Below, piece by piece: positions 1 through 9,884 of a DNA stretch of 64,000 nucleotides (within the stretch, counting starts at the first letter, position 1; each line of letters opens with the position of its first letter). Origin of the DNA: Brucella pituitosa (GTDB lineage: Bacteria > Pseudomonadota > Alphaproteobacteria > Rhizobiales > Rhizobiaceae); assembly GCF_003049685.1 (NCBI RefSeq), contig NZ_PYSY02000002.1, positions 1,401,501 to 1,465,500 on the forward strand, read 5' to 3'. Made by a program: the position numbers and the translations under genes. The notes beneath the pieces are model-generated. The model was given only the letters and a program-made list of their open reading frames with translations. It made no database searches and had not been told where the DNA came from.

Positions 1-674
1 TGAGCAAGGGTGAAATTCTGGGCTTTGCGGGGCTTGTCGGTGCTGGTCGAACGGAATTGATGGAAGGCATTGTTGGCTTGCGTCCCGGCAAAGGCCAGGT
101 CCGTCATAATGGACAGCCTGTCAATTTCCGCAATGCCCACGAAAGTCTTTCCGCTGGCATCGCCTATCTGAGCGAGGATCGGAAAGGCAAGGGGCTGCTG
201 CTTACCAAAGACCTCGGTATCAACCTGACCCTCGCTTCGATCAGCAAATTCGTCCGGGGGTTACAGATTGATCGGCGCAAAGAGCGCACGGCACTCGACG
301 ATGCGATCAAAGAGTTCGATATCCGCACGGGCCGGAAAGATATTCTTGCCGGGCAGCTTTCTGGCGGCAATCAGCAGAAGCTTCTTCTGGCAAAGATGAT
401 GATGCTCAACCCGTCCATCGTTATTATTGACGAGCCAACCCGCGGTATCGATGTGGGTACCAAAGAACAAATCTATCAGTTCATTGCCAATTTGGCCGAC
501 GAGGGCAAATCGATCATCGTCGTATCGTCTGAAATGCCGGAACTCATTGGCGTATGCGACCGTATCGTCGTCATGCGCGAGGGCAGGGTTGCAGGCGAGG
601 TGACAGGCGAACGCATGACCGAAAATGACATCGTTGTCTTAGCAACCGGCGTCAGCACCGAAGAAGCGGCTTAA
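1..674 (+). CDS. Sugar ABC transporter ATP-binding protein, C-terminal part (RbsA/XylG type)
   Basis: Partial gene; the reading frame is open from base 3 and its start lies upstream of the window. What remains is the second nucleotide-binding domain of a two-domain sugar ATPase: a degenerate Walker A region ([13 protein letters not shown]), the SEDRKGKGLL segment typical of RbsA-type second domains, the signature LSGGNQQK and Walker B IIDEPTRGID. In this family the protein energises uptake of a monosaccharide at the inner face of the inner membrane. The permease starts 18 bases downstream, so these form one operon with the genes up to 5115. The sugar cannot be read from this fragment. Confidence 0.93.
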   Translation, partial: SKGEILGFAGLVGAGRTELMEGIVGLRPGKGQVRHNGQPVNFRNAHESLSAGIAYLSEDRKGKGLLLTKDLGINLTLASISKFVRGLQIDRRKERTALDDAIKEFDIRTGRKDILAGQLSGGNQQKLLLAKMMMLNPSIVIIDEPTRGIDVGTKEQIYQFIANLADEGKSIIVVSSEMPELIGVCDRIVVMREGRVAGEVTGERMTENDIVVLATGVSTEEAA

Positions 675-692
675 ACAAAAAAAGGGGAGTAA

Positions 693-1694
693 ATGACAGA
701 CGTAGTGACCGATAAAAGCAGAGTGCCGAAAACGTCCAAAGACTGGGATCTGAGGGCTGTTGCGCCTTTTATTGCGCTGCTTTTGCTGCTTGTTCTGGGT
801 ACAATTGCCAATCCAAACTTCATCAGCATCGATAATCTGTTGAATGTTGCCACACGCAGTGCGTTCATTGCCATTATCGCGCTTGGTGCCACCTATGTAA
901 TTTCGTCGGGCGGGCTGGATTTGTCGGTTGGCGCCATGGCGGCTTTTGTCGGCAGCATCATGATCATGTTCATGAACAGCGGTGTTATTGCCGATCCGGT
1001 CATGATGTTGATCGCAGCCGTGCTTCTGGCCGTTGTCGTGGGGGCGCTTTGCGGCCTGACAAATGGATTGATCACAACACTCGGCGGTATAGAACCGTTC
1101 ATCGCCACACTCGGCACGATGGGAATTTATCGTGGCCTGACAACATGGCTGTCGCAGGGCGGTGCTATCACATTGCGCAATCCTGACATTCAGGCGCTTT
1201 ACAGGCCTGTCTATTTCGGTTCCGTTTTTGGCATTCCGATTCCGGTTATTGCGATCTTTGTGACGGCAGCAATTGCGGCATTCGTTCTTTATCGCACACG
1301 CTATGGCCGCCATGTGATTGCAGTTGGTTCCAGCGAGGATGTTGCCCGTTACTCAGGCATCTCCGTCAAGCGTGTCCGCACGATTGCCTATATCGTGCAG
1401 GGGCTTTGCGTGGCTGTCGCGGTGCTTCTCTATGTGCCGCGACTGGGGTCGACATCTGCAACAACCGGCATGTTGTGGGAGTTGCAGGCGATTACTGCCG
1501 TCGTCGTTGGTGGTACGGCATTGCGCGGCGGCGTGGGGCGTGTCTGGGGCACGATCTGCGGTGCATTCATTCTGGAAATTGTCGGCAATATCATGCTGCT
1601 TTCCAACTTCATCAGCGAGTATCTGATCGGGGCCATCCAAGGGGCGATCATCATTATCGCCATGCTGGTGCAACGGTCGTTGTCGCGACGATAA
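693..1694 (+). CDS. Sugar ABC transporter permease (RbsC/BPD_transp_2 family)
   Basis: 333-aa hydrophobic inner-membrane permease with eight or more predicted membrane segments. It has the family hallmarks GGLDLSVG (about residue 72) and GGTALRGGVGRVWGT near the C-terminus, which contact the ATPase. GGGGAG just before ATG 693 is the ribosome site. It pairs with the truncated ATPase upstream and the binding protein at 1809. It forms the channel for a monosaccharide; nothing here names the substrate. Confidence 0.93.
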   Translation: MTDVVTDKSRVPKTSKDWDLRAVAPFIALLLLLVLGTIANPNFISIDNLLNVATRSAFIAIIALGATYVISSGGLDLSVGAMAAFVGSIMIMFMNSGVIADPVMMLIAAVLLAVVVGALCGLTNGLITTLGGIEPFIATLGTMGIYRGLTTWLSQGGAITLRNPDIQALYRPVYFGSVFGIPIPVIAIFVTAAIAAFVLYRTRYGRHVIAVGSSEDVARYSGISVKRVRTIAYIVQGLCVAVAVLLYVPRLGSTSATTGMLWELQAITAVVVGGTALRGGVGRVWGTICGAFILEIVGNIMLLSNFISEYLIGAIQGAIIIIAMLVQRSLSRR

Positions 1695-1808
1695 AAACCT
1701 AGGATGTGATGGGTAATCTCATCACGTCCTGGACAGCGAGTTTGACGGGATTGAAGGGGCGGTCCGGTCACAGAGGGATAAAGCCCCCTGAACATTTGGG
1801 AGGAAATA

Positions 1809-2771
1809 ATGCGAGGAAAACTTTTAGGCGTTGCTTTTGCAGCATTGGCCGCTGGTGCGCTGGCCTTTACGGGTATTGCAAGCGCGCAGGACAAGAAGGT
1901 CACTATAGGCGTATCTATTCCAGCAGCCGACCATGGCTGGACTGCTGGTGTGGTCTATCATGCCGAACGCGTGGCCAAGCTTCTGATGGCTGAGCACCCG
2001 GGCCTTAACGTCATCGTCAAGACGTCGCCGGATGCGGCCAGTCAGGCAAATGCATTGCAGGATCTTGCTGTGCAGGGTCTGGACGGTCTTGTGGTGCTGC
2101 CATCCGATCCTGATCCGCTGGTAAATGCTATCAAGGAGATCAAGGACAAGGGTACGTTTGTGGCACTGGTCGATCGCGCGCCAAGCAACAACGACAACTC
2201 CATCCGCGATCTTTATGTGGCAGGCAACAATCCGGCACTTGGTCAGGTTGCTGGCGAATACATCAAGAAGACCACGCCAGACGCACAGGTTGTCGTCATT
2301 CGCGGCCTGCCGATCCCTATCGATCAGCAGCGTCAGGACGGCTTTGACAAGGGTATCGAAGGCTCGAACGTCAAGGTTCTTGATCGCCAATATGGCAACT
2401 GGAACCGCGACGATGCGTTCCGCGTGATGCAGGACTTCCTGACGAAATATCCGAAGATCGATGTCGTCTGGTGTCAGGATGATGACATGGCCGTTGGTGT
2501 GCTCGAAGCGATCAAGCAGGCCAACCGTGAAGATATCCAGTATGTCATCGGCGGTGCTGGTTCCAAGGATATGATCAAGAAGGTCATGGATGGCGACAAG
2601 CTGATGCCGGTTGATGTTCTTTATCCACCTGCGATGGTTTCAACCGCCATGCAGCTTGCTGCCGGTCATTTCTACGATCAGATTCCAGTGAGCGGCAACT
2701 ATATCCTCGATGCCACGTTGGTAACCAAGGATAACGCCGAGCAGTTCTATTTCCCGGATTCTCCGTTCTAA
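1809..2771 (+). CDS. Periplasmic sugar-binding protein of ABC transporter
   Basis: 320 aa with a clear Sec signal peptide (MRGKLL, hydrophobic core, cleavage near ASA-QD at about residue 27). The mature part is a Peripla_BP_4/RbsB-like type I binding fold: it starts [10 protein letters not shown] and carries the repeated [11 protein letters not shown] hinge pattern. A strong GGGAGGAAAT ribosome site precedes ATG 1809. It sits between permease and catabolic genes and should deliver the sugar to the 1-1694 transporter. The 114-base gap before it may allow separate high expression, as is common for binding proteins. Confidence 0.92.
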   Translation: MRGKLLGVAFAALAAGALAFTGIASAQDKKVTIGVSIPAADHGWTAGVVYHAERVAKLLMAEHPGLNVIVKTSPDAASQANALQDLAVQGLDGLVVLPSDPDPLVNAIKEIKDKGTFVALVDRAPSNNDNSIRDLYVAGNNPALGQVAGEYIKKTTPDAQVVVIRGLPIPIDQQRQDGFDKGIEGSNVKVLDRQYGNWNRDDAFRVMQDFLTKYPKIDVVWCQDDDMAVGVLEAIKQANREDIQYVIGGAGSKDMIKKVMDGDKLMPVDVLYPPAMVSTAMQLAAGHFYDQIPVSGNYILDATLVTKDNAEQFYFPDSPF

Positions 2772-2874
2772 TACTCATCTGCGCGTCTGCTTTGGCGGGC
2801 GCGCAGTTTAACGCTTGAGGGCTTTAGGCCCTTATTCCCGATATCGGTTAGAATTTTCAGTTGGAGGACTTTTG

Positions 2875-3927
2875 ATGAAAACGATCAAAGGGCCTGGGAT
2901 ATTTCTCGGGCAGTTTGCGGGCGATGAAGCGCCATTTAATACATGGGACGGCATCACCAAATGGGCCGCAGAAAAAGGCTATGCCGGTGTACAGGTGCCG
3001 ACATGGGCGAGCCAGTTGATCGATCTGAAAAAGGCCTCGGAATCCAAAGATTATTGCGATGAGTTTGCTGGCGTCGCACGCGAAAATGGCGTTGAGGTGA
3101 CTGAGCTTTCAACACATCTGCAAGGCCAGCTTGTTGCCGTGCATCCGGCCTATGACGAAGCTTTTGACGGATTTGCAGTGCCGGAAGTGCGCGGCAACCC
3201 AAAGGCACGTCAGGCATGGGCGGTTGAGCAGGTGAAGATGGCCATCAAGGCGTCGCGCAACTTGGGCATTGGTGCTCACGCGACCTTTTCTGGCGCTTTG
3301 GCATGGCCGTTTATCTATCCATGGCCGCAGCGTCCTGCTGGTCTGGTTGAAACGGCATTTGACGAACTGGCTCGTCGCTGGACACCTATTCTCGATCATG
3401 CGGACGAACATGGCGTGGATATCTGCTATGAAATCCATCCGGGTGAAGACCTGCATGACGGCGTGACATTCGAGATGTTTCTGGAGCGGGTTAAAAATCA
3501 TCCACGCGCGAACATGCTCTATGATCCGTCACATTATGTGCTGCAATGCCTCGATTATCTTGACAATATCGACATCTACAAAGACCGCATCAAGATGTTC
3601 CACGTCAAGGATGCCGAGTTTAATCCAACCGGACGTCAGGGCGTCTATGGCGGTTATCAGGGTTGGGTCAATCGCGCTGGTCGCTTCCGTTCGCTTGGCG
3701 ATGGTCAGGTTGATTTTGGTGCGGTGTTCTCGAAGATGGCTGCCAATGATTTTGATGGCTGGGCTGTGGTCGAATGGGAATGCGCGTTGAAGCACCCGGA
3801 AGACGGTGCGCGTGAAGGCGCTGAGTTTGTTAAGCACCACATCATTCGCGTGACCGAAAAAGCATTCGATGACTTTGCTGCTGGCGGAACCGATGATGCA
3901 GCCAATCGGCGCATGCTGGGGCTTTGA
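2875..3927 (+). CDS. Sugar phosphate isomerase/epimerase-like TIM-barrel protein (AP_endonuc_2 fold)
   Basis: 350 aa from ATG 2875, chosen because TTGGAGG lies just upstream; an in-frame start at 2815 has no such site. Xylose-isomerase-like TIM barrel: predicted metal ligands are in CYEIHPGED, YDPSHYVLQ, MFHVKDAEF and VVEWECA, the usual Glu-Asp-His-Glu arrangement of IolE and epimerase enzymes. It is 15 bases from the next gene, a Gfo/Idh/MocA dehydrogenase. This pairing (dehydrogenase plus isomerase/epimerase after a sugar ABC system) is typical of inositol- or keto-sugar catabolism. The exact substrate is unknown. Confidence 0.85.
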   Translation: MKTIKGPGIFLGQFAGDEAPFNTWDGITKWAAEKGYAGVQVPTWASQLIDLKKASESKDYCDEFAGVARENGVEVTELSTHLQGQLVAVHPAYDEAFDGFAVPEVRGNPKARQAWAVEQVKMAIKASRNLGIGAHATFSGALAWPFIYPWPQRPAGLVETAFDELARRWTPILDHADEHGVDICYEIHPGEDLHDGVTFEMFLERVKNHPRANMLYDPSHYVLQCLDYLDNIDIYKDRIKMFHVKDAEFNPTGRQGVYGGYQGWVNRAGRFRSLGDGQVDFGAVFSKMAANDFDGWAVVEWECALKHPEDGAREGAEFVKHHIIRVTEKAFDDFAAGGTDDAANRRMLGL

Positions 3928-3942
3928 GGGGAAGCAGACACA

Positions 3943-5115
3943 ATGACCATTGAAGCAAAAACCAAAGAAACCGCAAATCCACGCATTCGTTTAGGTATGG
4001 TTGGCGGTGGTGCGGGGGCTTTCATCGGGGGCGTGCATCGCATGGCCGCGCGGCTCGACAATCGCTTTGAACTGGTGGCGGGAGCGTTGTCTTCGTCGCC
4101 AGAGAAAGCGCAAGCCTCTGGCCGTGAGCTTGGCCTTGCGGAAGACCGAATCTATTCAAGCTACAAGGAAATGGCAATTCGTGAAGCGCGCCTCAAGAAC
4201 GGCATTGAGGCGGTGGCCATCGTGACGCCAAATCATGTGCATTACGATGCGGCCAAGGAATTTCTGCGGCGGGGCATTCACGTGATCTGCGACAAGCCGC
4301 TGACCTCGACATTGGCTGATGCGAAGAAGCTCAAGAAAGTGGCCGATGAGAGCGGCGCGCTGTTTGTGCTGACCCACAATTACACCGGTTATCCGATGGT
4401 TCGTCAGGCGCGCGAAATGATCGTTAATGGTGAGCTGGGTGATCTCCGTGTTGTTCAGGTAGAATATGCGCAGGACTGGTTGACTGAAGCGGTGGAAAAA
4501 ACCGGTGCCAAGGGGGCTGTCTGGCGCACCGATCCAGCTCAGTCCGGCCTTGGTGGCGCAACGGGCGACATCGGCACGCATGCCTTCAATCTTGCTTCGT
4601 TTGTGACTGGTTTGACGCTCGACAGTCTCGCAGCTGATCTCGATAGCTTTGTTCCCGGTCGTCGTCTTGATGACAATGCGCATGTGATGCTGCGTTTTGC
4701 AGGCGGTGCCAAGGGGATGCTCTGGTGCAGTCAGGTCGCACCCGGAAATGAAAATGCGCTGCGTCTTCGCGTTTATGGCACCAAAGGTGGGATCGAATGG
4801 GCGCAGGAAGACCCGAACCGGCTGTGGTTCACGCCGTTTGGTGAACAGAAGCGGCTGATCACGCGTGGCGGTTCAGGCGTTGGCGACGCCGCAACCCGCG
4901 TTACGCGCGTACCGGGCGGCCATCCGGAAGGCTATCTGGAGGCGTTCGCGACAATCTATGTTGAAGCCGCCAATGCCATTCAGGCCAAGCGTGACAATAC
5001 CAAGCCTGACAGTGCTGTCATGTACCCAACTGTCGACGATGGTGTCAAAGGCGTCGCATTCATCGATGCTTGCGTCCGATCCTCCAACAAAAATGGTGGA
5101 TGGGTTAGTCTCTGA
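3943..5115 (+). CDS. Gfo/Idh/MocA family NAD(P)-dependent oxidoreductase
   Basis: 390 aa. The N-terminal Rossmann fold has GMVGGGAGAFIGGVHR (about residues 19-34), followed by VTPNHVHY and the EKP-like catalytic motif CDKPLTSTLADAKKL. The C-terminal domain contains GGATGDIGTHAFNLASF with the conserved Asp/His pair. The family oxidises or reduces sugars, sugar acids or inositols with NAD(P). It is the last gene of the first operon and is followed by a strong terminator at 5134. It probably acts on the sugar imported by the genes at 1-2771, together with the TIM-barrel enzyme. Confidence 0.9.
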   Translation: MTIEAKTKETANPRIRLGMVGGGAGAFIGGVHRMAARLDNRFELVAGALSSSPEKAQASGRELGLAEDRIYSSYKEMAIREARLKNGIEAVAIVTPNHVHYDAAKEFLRRGIHVICDKPLTSTLADAKKLKKVADESGALFVLTHNYTGYPMVRQAREMIVNGELGDLRVVQVEYAQDWLTEAVEKTGAKGAVWRTDPAQSGLGGATGDIGTHAFNLASFVTGLTLDSLAADLDSFVPGRRLDDNAHVMLRFAGGAKGMLWCSQVAPGNENALRLRVYGTKGGIEWAQEDPNRLWFTPFGEQKRLITRGGSGVGDAATRVTRVPGGHPEGYLEAFATIYVEAANAIQAKRDNTKPDSAVMYPTVDDGVKGVAFIDACVRSSNKNGGWVSL

Positions 5116-5133
5116 CATTTATTCAAATTCCAA

Positions 5134-5161
5134 AACGCCGCCATTTATGGCGGCGTTTTTG
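5134..5161 (+). terminator. Rho-independent terminator after the first sugar operon
   Basis: Perfect 10-bp stem AACGCCGCCA / TGGCGGCGTT with a TTTA loop followed by a T run. It lies 18 bases after the oxidoreductase stop. Confidence 0.92.
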
Positions 5162-5317
5162 TTTGTGCGTTACGGCCTGGCCAGTGGTCCAATTTAACCG
5201 CCGTAGAAAAGCCATCTTGATTTCATGTTTGACTGAGATGTGCCTGATATAGCTGACCCGTTGGATCTGTCGGCCCGGTAAGGCACGCGAATTCAAAGCC
5301 GTTCGAAAGCGTGTGCC

Positions 5318-6952
5318 ATGCAGAAATTCCGCCCCACAATTGCCAGTGGACCGCTGTGCCTTTTAACAGCGCTCTACATTCTCATTTTCACAAACAGGTC
5401 CTTCTGGCATGCAATCAGCACTTATTATGCTGATGCACCATTAAGGCTTGCAGGCATACTGGCCGCGCTGTTGCTGCTGCACGTGGCGCTCTTTGTGCTG
5501 TTTTCGGCAAAATACGTCATCAAGCCGATGCTTATCGTATTCGTGATAATTGCAGCCGGTGGTTCTTATTTCACGGATACATTTGGCACGATCATCGACA
5601 AGAATGTCATTGAAGCAGCGCTTACAACCACGCAGGCTGAGTCCGGGGCATTGCTGACACCAAGCTTCCTATGGCACATGCTGTTTTACGGTGTTGTTCC
5701 GTCGCTGTTGATTGTTTGGGTGCGCGTTAAGCACCGTCCGCTGCTTGGAAAGCTGATGGTCAACGCAGGCGTCATCTTCACTTGCCTCATTGCCGCTGTC
5801 GTCATACTCGGGACAAACTATGCGGCCTATTCATCCATGTTCCGTGAACATGGCGCGGATATCATACAGAAGCTTATGCCAAGCACCCCGATCACCAGCA
5901 CGATCCAATATGTTTCGCATGTGTATAAAAATCGCGATATCCCGATGCAGCCGCTGGGCTTGGATGCCAAACAGACACTGACGCAATTGCCAGCAGGCAA
6001 AAAACTGGTCACGGTTGTGGTTGTGGGTGAAACGGCGCGTGCACAGAATTTCAGCCTCAATGGCTATGACCGTGAAACCAATCCGGAATTGAAGAAGCGC
6101 GACGTCGTTGCCTTTACTGATACGACGAGCTGTGGCACGGAAACTTCCGTTTCAGTGCCTTGCATGTTTTCGCCTTTCACCCGCGATGACTATTCCAATA
6201 CAAAGTTCCGAGGCTCGGAAAACCTGATGGATGTGCTTAAACATGCAGGCGTTGAAGTCAGCTGGTACGAGAATAATACCGGCAGCAAAGGCGTTGCAGA
6301 GCGGATCAAGCTGATTGATTTGCAGGGTGTGCAGGACAAGCGCTATTGCGAAGGCGGTGAGTGTATCGATCAGATACTGGTAGATAGTCTGTCAAAAGAG
6401 CTGAACGAAGTTTCCGGCAATGCGACAATCGTTCTGCACATGACGGGCAGTCACGGCCCGGCTTATTATCGCCGCTATCCGACAGAATATACAGGCTTCA
6501 AACCGGATTGCCGCTCCAACGATTTCGCTAAATGTTCGCAGGAAGAGATCGTCAACGCCTATGATAATTCGATCCTCTACACGGATCATATTCTATCCGA
6601 GGTGATTGATCTTCTCAAAGCGCATGAAGACAAATTTGCTTCCGCGATGATCTATATGTCCGACCATGGCGAGTCGCTTGGTGAGGACGGTCTATACCTC
6701 CATGCGGCCCCCTATTTCATCGCGCCATCGCAGCAGACCCATATACCGTTCATCACGTGGTTTGCGCCGGAATATGCAGCGGATACCGGTCTTAATCTCG
6801 ATTGTCTGCGCAAGACGACGGCAGAACCGTCATCGCATGACAATCTGTTCCACACGGTGCTTGGCATGATGGCGGTCAAGACTTCCGCCTATGACCAGAC
6901 GCTTGATCGTTTTGCCGCTTGTCGGACGCCGCATAAGGTGGCATCGAACTAA
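5318..6952 (+). CDS. eptA: Phosphoethanolamine--lipid A transferase (EptA/MCR family)
   Basis: 544-aa inner-membrane enzyme. The first ~180 residues hold about five membrane segments; the rest is a periplasmic sulfatase-fold domain. Catalytic features are visible: VVVVGETARAQN (metal-binding Glu), TTSCGTETSVSVPCMFS (with the Thr nucleophile), HMTGSHGP, and MSDHGESLGEDGLYLH (metal Asp/His). Length matches EptA and MCR (about 540-550 aa). It transfers phosphoethanolamine from phosphatidylethanolamine to lipid A, lowering surface charge and affinity for cationic peptides. It stands alone with its own terminator; no PmrAB-like regulator is beside it. Confidence 0.92.
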   Translation: MQKFRPTIASGPLCLLTALYILIFTNRSFWHAISTYYADAPLRLAGILAALLLLHVALFVLFSAKYVIKPMLIVFVIIAAGGSYFTDTFGTIIDKNVIEAALTTTQAESGALLTPSFLWHMLFYGVVPSLLIVWVRVKHRPLLGKLMVNAGVIFTCLIAAVVILGTNYAAYSSMFREHGADIIQKLMPSTPITSTIQYVSHVYKNRDIPMQPLGLDAKQTLTQLPAGKKLVTVVVVGETARAQNFSLNGYDRETNPELKKRDVVAFTDTTSCGTETSVSVPCMFSPFTRDDYSNTKFRGSENLMDVLKHAGVEVSWYENNTGSKGVAERIKLIDLQGVQDKRYCEGGECIDQILVDSLSKELNEVSGNATIVLHMTGSHGPAYYRRYPTEYTGFKPDCRSNDFAKCSQEEIVNAYDNSILYTDHILSEVIDLLKAHEDKFASAMIYMSDHGESLGEDGLYLHAAPYFIAPSQQTHIPFITWFAPEYAADTGLNLDCLRKTTAEPSSHDNLFHTVLGMMAVKTSAYDQTLDRFAACRTPHKVASN

Positions 6953-6963
6953 ATATGAAAAGC

Positions 6964-6986
6964 CCCGCTCATTGAGCGGGACTTTT
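6964..6986 (+). terminator. Terminator downstream of eptA
   Basis: Stem CCCGCTC / GAGCGGG around an ATT loop, then ACTTTTG. It lies 11 bases after the eptA stop. Confidence 0.85.
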
Positions 6987-6999
6987 GTTTGTTTCGTCG

Positions 7000-7047
7000 C
7001 ATTATCCCACGCAAAACCGCTTCGCACTTTTTGCTGGAAATGCTTTA
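7000..7047. repeat. Brucellaceae-type intergenic repeat, copy 1
   Basis: A 48-base stretch (attatcccacgcaaaaccgc... to ...tgcttta) that recurs, nearly identical and inverted, at 19981-20029. It overlaps the 3' end of xylA by a few bases. It is non-coding and of the kind scattered through Brucellaceae and Rhizobiales genomes. Confidence 0.7.
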
Positions 7048-8352
7048 AACGTAGCGGTTGACCACGTTTTCCAGATATTCCTGACGACCGGATCGTGGCT
7101 GCGGATTGATGTCTTTTGTTTCGACTTCTGAAGCAATCTGTTCCAGCGACATGCCGGTTGCGACTTTCTTGCCGAAATCGCCAGACCATCCGGCATAGCG
7201 CTCATCAAGTGGCTTCGATAGTGCGCCGTCTTCCAACATGCGGGCAGCAGCTTTAAGGCCACGTGCACAGCAATCCATGCCGCCGATATGGCCGATCAAC
7301 AGATCTTGCGGGTCGAGCGACTGGCGACGCAGCTTGGCATCGAAATTGGTGCCGCCATTTTTGAAGCCGCCGTCGAGCAGCACCTGATAATAGGCGAGCG
7401 CCATTTCCGGCACATTGTTTGGGAACTGATCTGTATCCCAGCCCGACTGATAATCGTTGCGGTTCATGTCAATGGAACCGAGAATGCCGAGGCTGCGGGC
7501 CAGCGCCAGCTCATGCTCGAACGAATGACCGGCAAGAATTGCATGGCCCTGTTCGATATTGACCTTCACTTCGTTTTCGAGGCCATAGCGCTTGAGGAAA
7601 CCGTAAACCGTCGCGACATCATAATCATACTGATGCTTGGTTGGTTCCTGTGGCTTTGGTTCAATCAGGATCGTGCCCTTGAAGCCGATCTTGTGCTTGT
7701 ATTCGACCACGAGGTTGAGGAAGCGGCCCATATTGTCGAGCTCGCGTGTCAAATCGGTATTGAGAAGGGTTTCATAACCTTCGCGACCACCCCAAAGCAC
7801 GTAATTGTCACCGCCAAGACGCTTGGTTGCGTCGAGACAGGTTTTGACTGTGGCTGCTGCAAAAGCGAACACTTCCGGATCAGGATTGGTTGCAGCACCA
7901 GACATATAGCGGCGATGTGAGAAGAGATTGGCTGTGCCCCATAGAAGCTTGATGCCGGTTTCGGCCTGCTTCTGCTCAAAAACATCGACGATCGCTTCGA
8001 GGTTTTTGGTGTTTTCAGCGAAGTTATTGCCTTCCGGACGGACGTCGGCGTCGTGGAAGCAATAGAAAGGTGCACCGAGAAGCGAGAAGAATTCAAACGC
8101 CACATCGGCCTTCAGCTTTGCAGCTTCGAGGCCGTCCTTATACCAGGGGCGGTCGAAGGTACGTCCGCCAAAAGGATCGCCACCCTCCCATGCAAATGTA
8201 TGCCAATAGGCGACCGCAAAGCGCAGGTGGTCTTCCAGACGTTTGCCAAGAACAATCTCGTCTGGATTGTAATGACGGAATGCCAGCGGATTGTCGCTGT
8301 CTGGTCCTTCGTAACGTATTTTCTGGATGTCGCCGAAAAATCCGGTGCTCAT
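7045..8352 (-). CDS. xylA: Xylose isomerase
   Basis: 435 aa from the second of two adjacent ATGs: GGAGGAG lies 6 bases before 8352 but only 3 before 8355. Converts D-xylose to D-xylulose in the cytoplasm with two divalent metals. The sequence shows the class II start ([20 protein letters not shown]), the [13 protein letters not shown] catalytic His region, and the metal-binding [15 protein letters not shown] and GSIDMNRND segments. Length equals the family norm (about 435-440). It is 45 bases downstream of xylB, in one operon. Confidence 0.97.
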   Translation of the reverse strand: MSTGFFGDIQKIRYEGPDSDNPLAFRHYNPDEIVLGKRLEDHLRFAVAYWHTFAWEGGDPFGGRTFDRPWYKDGLEAAKLKADVAFEFFSLLGAPFYCFHDADVRPEGNNFAENTKNLEAIVDVFEQKQAETGIKLLWGTANLFSHRRYMSGAATNPDPEVFAFAAATVKTCLDATKRLGGDNYVLWGGREGYETLLNTDLTRELDNMGRFLNLVVEYKHKIGFKGTILIEPKPQEPTKHQYDYDVATVYGFLKRYGLENEVKVNIEQGHAILAGHSFEHELALARSLGILGSIDMNRNDYQSGWDTDQFPNNVPEMALAYYQVLLDGGFKNGGTNFDAKLRRQSLDPQDLLIGHIGGMDCCARGLKAAARMLEDGALSKPLDERYAGWSGDFGKKVATGMSLEQIASEVETKDINPQPRSGRQEYLENVVNRYV

Positions 8353-8397
8353 CATGCTCCTCCAATGTTGATGCTGGTGACGCTGTGGTCCTGCTTG

Positions 8398-9849
8398 TTA
8401 AGCGAGTGGACGCAGCGCGGGATAAAGTGCGTGGTAGCGCTGATAAGCTTCGTTGTAAGACGAGATCAGCGACTGTTCAGGTTCAATCGTGCGGGCTGTG
8501 CGTGGCGGTGTGCAGATCGCAAAAGGATCGGCGCCACTTGCAGCAATCAGGCCTAGGCGCGCGGCACCGAATGCAGCACCGAAGTCGCCTTCTTCGGGAA
8601 GTGAAATGGGCACATTCAATGCTGTGGCGATTGATTTCAGCCAATAGCCAGACCGTGAGCCGCCACCAACTGCGATCAGCGATTTGATCTCCGTGCCTGC
8701 CGATTGCAGTGCTACGAGATTGTCACGAATGGCAAAGGCCACGCCTTCAAGCACAGCCTGCGTCATCGCCTTGCGGTCAGTTTCATGCTCAAGGCCGCTG
8801 AAGACACCGCGAATTTTTGCGTCATTGTAAGGCGTGCGTTCACCAGAAAGATAAGGCAGGAATGTTGCACTGCCGGGTGCCTTGAGTGTGCCGCCAAGCT
8901 CGGAGTCGAGCGCATGCGGGGTTGCGCCAACGATGTGGGAAAACCAGTCGAGCGCGCTCGCGGCAGACAGGATGACGCCCATCTGGTGCCATGTGTGGGG
9001 AAGTGCATGGCAGAACGCGTGTACGGCACTTTCAGGCTTTGGCTGGTAGGCACCATTGGCGGCAAACAACACGCCGGATGTGCCGAGTGAAACGAAAGCA
9101 TGGCCGGGCTGGACCGTTCCCATCCCACAGGCAGAGGCCGCATTATCGCCTGCACCACCTGCTACGACTGGAGCATTTGTAAGCCCCCAACGGGCGGTGA
9201 GTTCAGCACGCAAGGTGCCAGTTGCATCGCTGCCTTCGGCAAGCTTAGGCATATGGTTTTCAGTCAGCCCGGTCTTTGACAAAAGCTCAGTCGACCATTT
9301 GCGCGCGCCGGTATCGAGCCAGCTTGTGCCAGCCGAATCTGACATGTCAGACACATATTCGCCGGTCAGCCAGAGACGCAGATAATCCTTTGGCAGAAGA
9401 ACCTTACGGGTGCGCGCAAAAACATCCGGCTCATTGCGGGCAACCCAAACGAGTTTAGGCGCTGTGAAACCCGGAAAAACGATGTTGCCGGTGATGGCAC
9501 GGAAGGCCGGATCGGTATCAAGTTCTGCCGCTTCCTTATAGCTGCGTGTGTCGTTCCACAGGATGCAGGGGCGAAGCACCTGATCGTTTTCATCGAGCAA
9601 CGTCGCGCCATGCATCTGACCGGAAAGGCCGATGCCAGCAACGGCTGCAAACTCTTTAGGATGCGCTGTGCGCAGGCCATCAATAGCTGTTTCGCATGCG
9701 CTGATCCATTGTGCTGGATCTTGTTCGCTCCAGCCGTGGTGCGGGCGTGAAACATCAAGTTCACCATGGGTAGAGCCAATCAACTTCTGTTCGCTGTCGA
9801 TCAGAAGCGCCTTTACGCCGGATGTTCCAAGATCAAGGCCGAGATACAT
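8398..9849 (-). CDS. xylB: Xylulokinase
   Basis: 483-aa FGGY-family sugar kinase that phosphorylates D-xylulose to xylulose 5-phosphate for the pentose phosphate pathway. Seen: N-terminal phosphate-binding LGLDLGTSGVKALLID, GLSGQMHGATLLD, WNDTRS, SAGTSWLDT, GGAGDNAASACGMG, and the C-terminal ATP-binding GGGSRSGYWLK. Length is standard for XylB. It lies between the LacI regulator (35 bases upstream) and xylA, in the same direction. Confidence 0.97.
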   Translation of the reverse strand: MYLGLDLGTSGVKALLIDSEQKLIGSTHGELDVSRPHHGWSEQDPAQWISACETAIDGLRTAHPKEFAAVAGIGLSGQMHGATLLDENDQVLRPCILWNDTRSYKEAAELDTDPAFRAITGNIVFPGFTAPKLVWVARNEPDVFARTRKVLLPKDYLRLWLTGEYVSDMSDSAGTSWLDTGARKWSTELLSKTGLTENHMPKLAEGSDATGTLRAELTARWGLTNAPVVAGGAGDNAASACGMGTVQPGHAFVSLGTSGVLFAANGAYQPKPESAVHAFCHALPHTWHQMGVILSAASALDWFSHIVGATPHALDSELGGTLKAPGSATFLPYLSGERTPYNDAKIRGVFSGLEHETDRKAMTQAVLEGVAFAIRDNLVALQSAGTEIKSLIAVGGGSRSGYWLKSIATALNVPISLPEEGDFGAAFGAARLGLIAASGADPFAICTPPRTARTIEPEQSLISSYNEAYQRYHALYPALRPLA

Positions 9850-9884
9850 AGTCGCTCCTGTGGAATTGTCGTTTGGCCTGCGCC

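Noticed and set aside
639..1313. 224-codon open frame on the minus strand opposite the first permease
   Set aside because: Cys/His/Arg/Asn-rich composition with no domain; it mirrors the well-supported permease gene and has no ribosome site.
7288..8687. Plus-strand frames of 205-210 codons opposite xylA and xylB
   Set aside because: Antisense shadows of strongly conserved genes.
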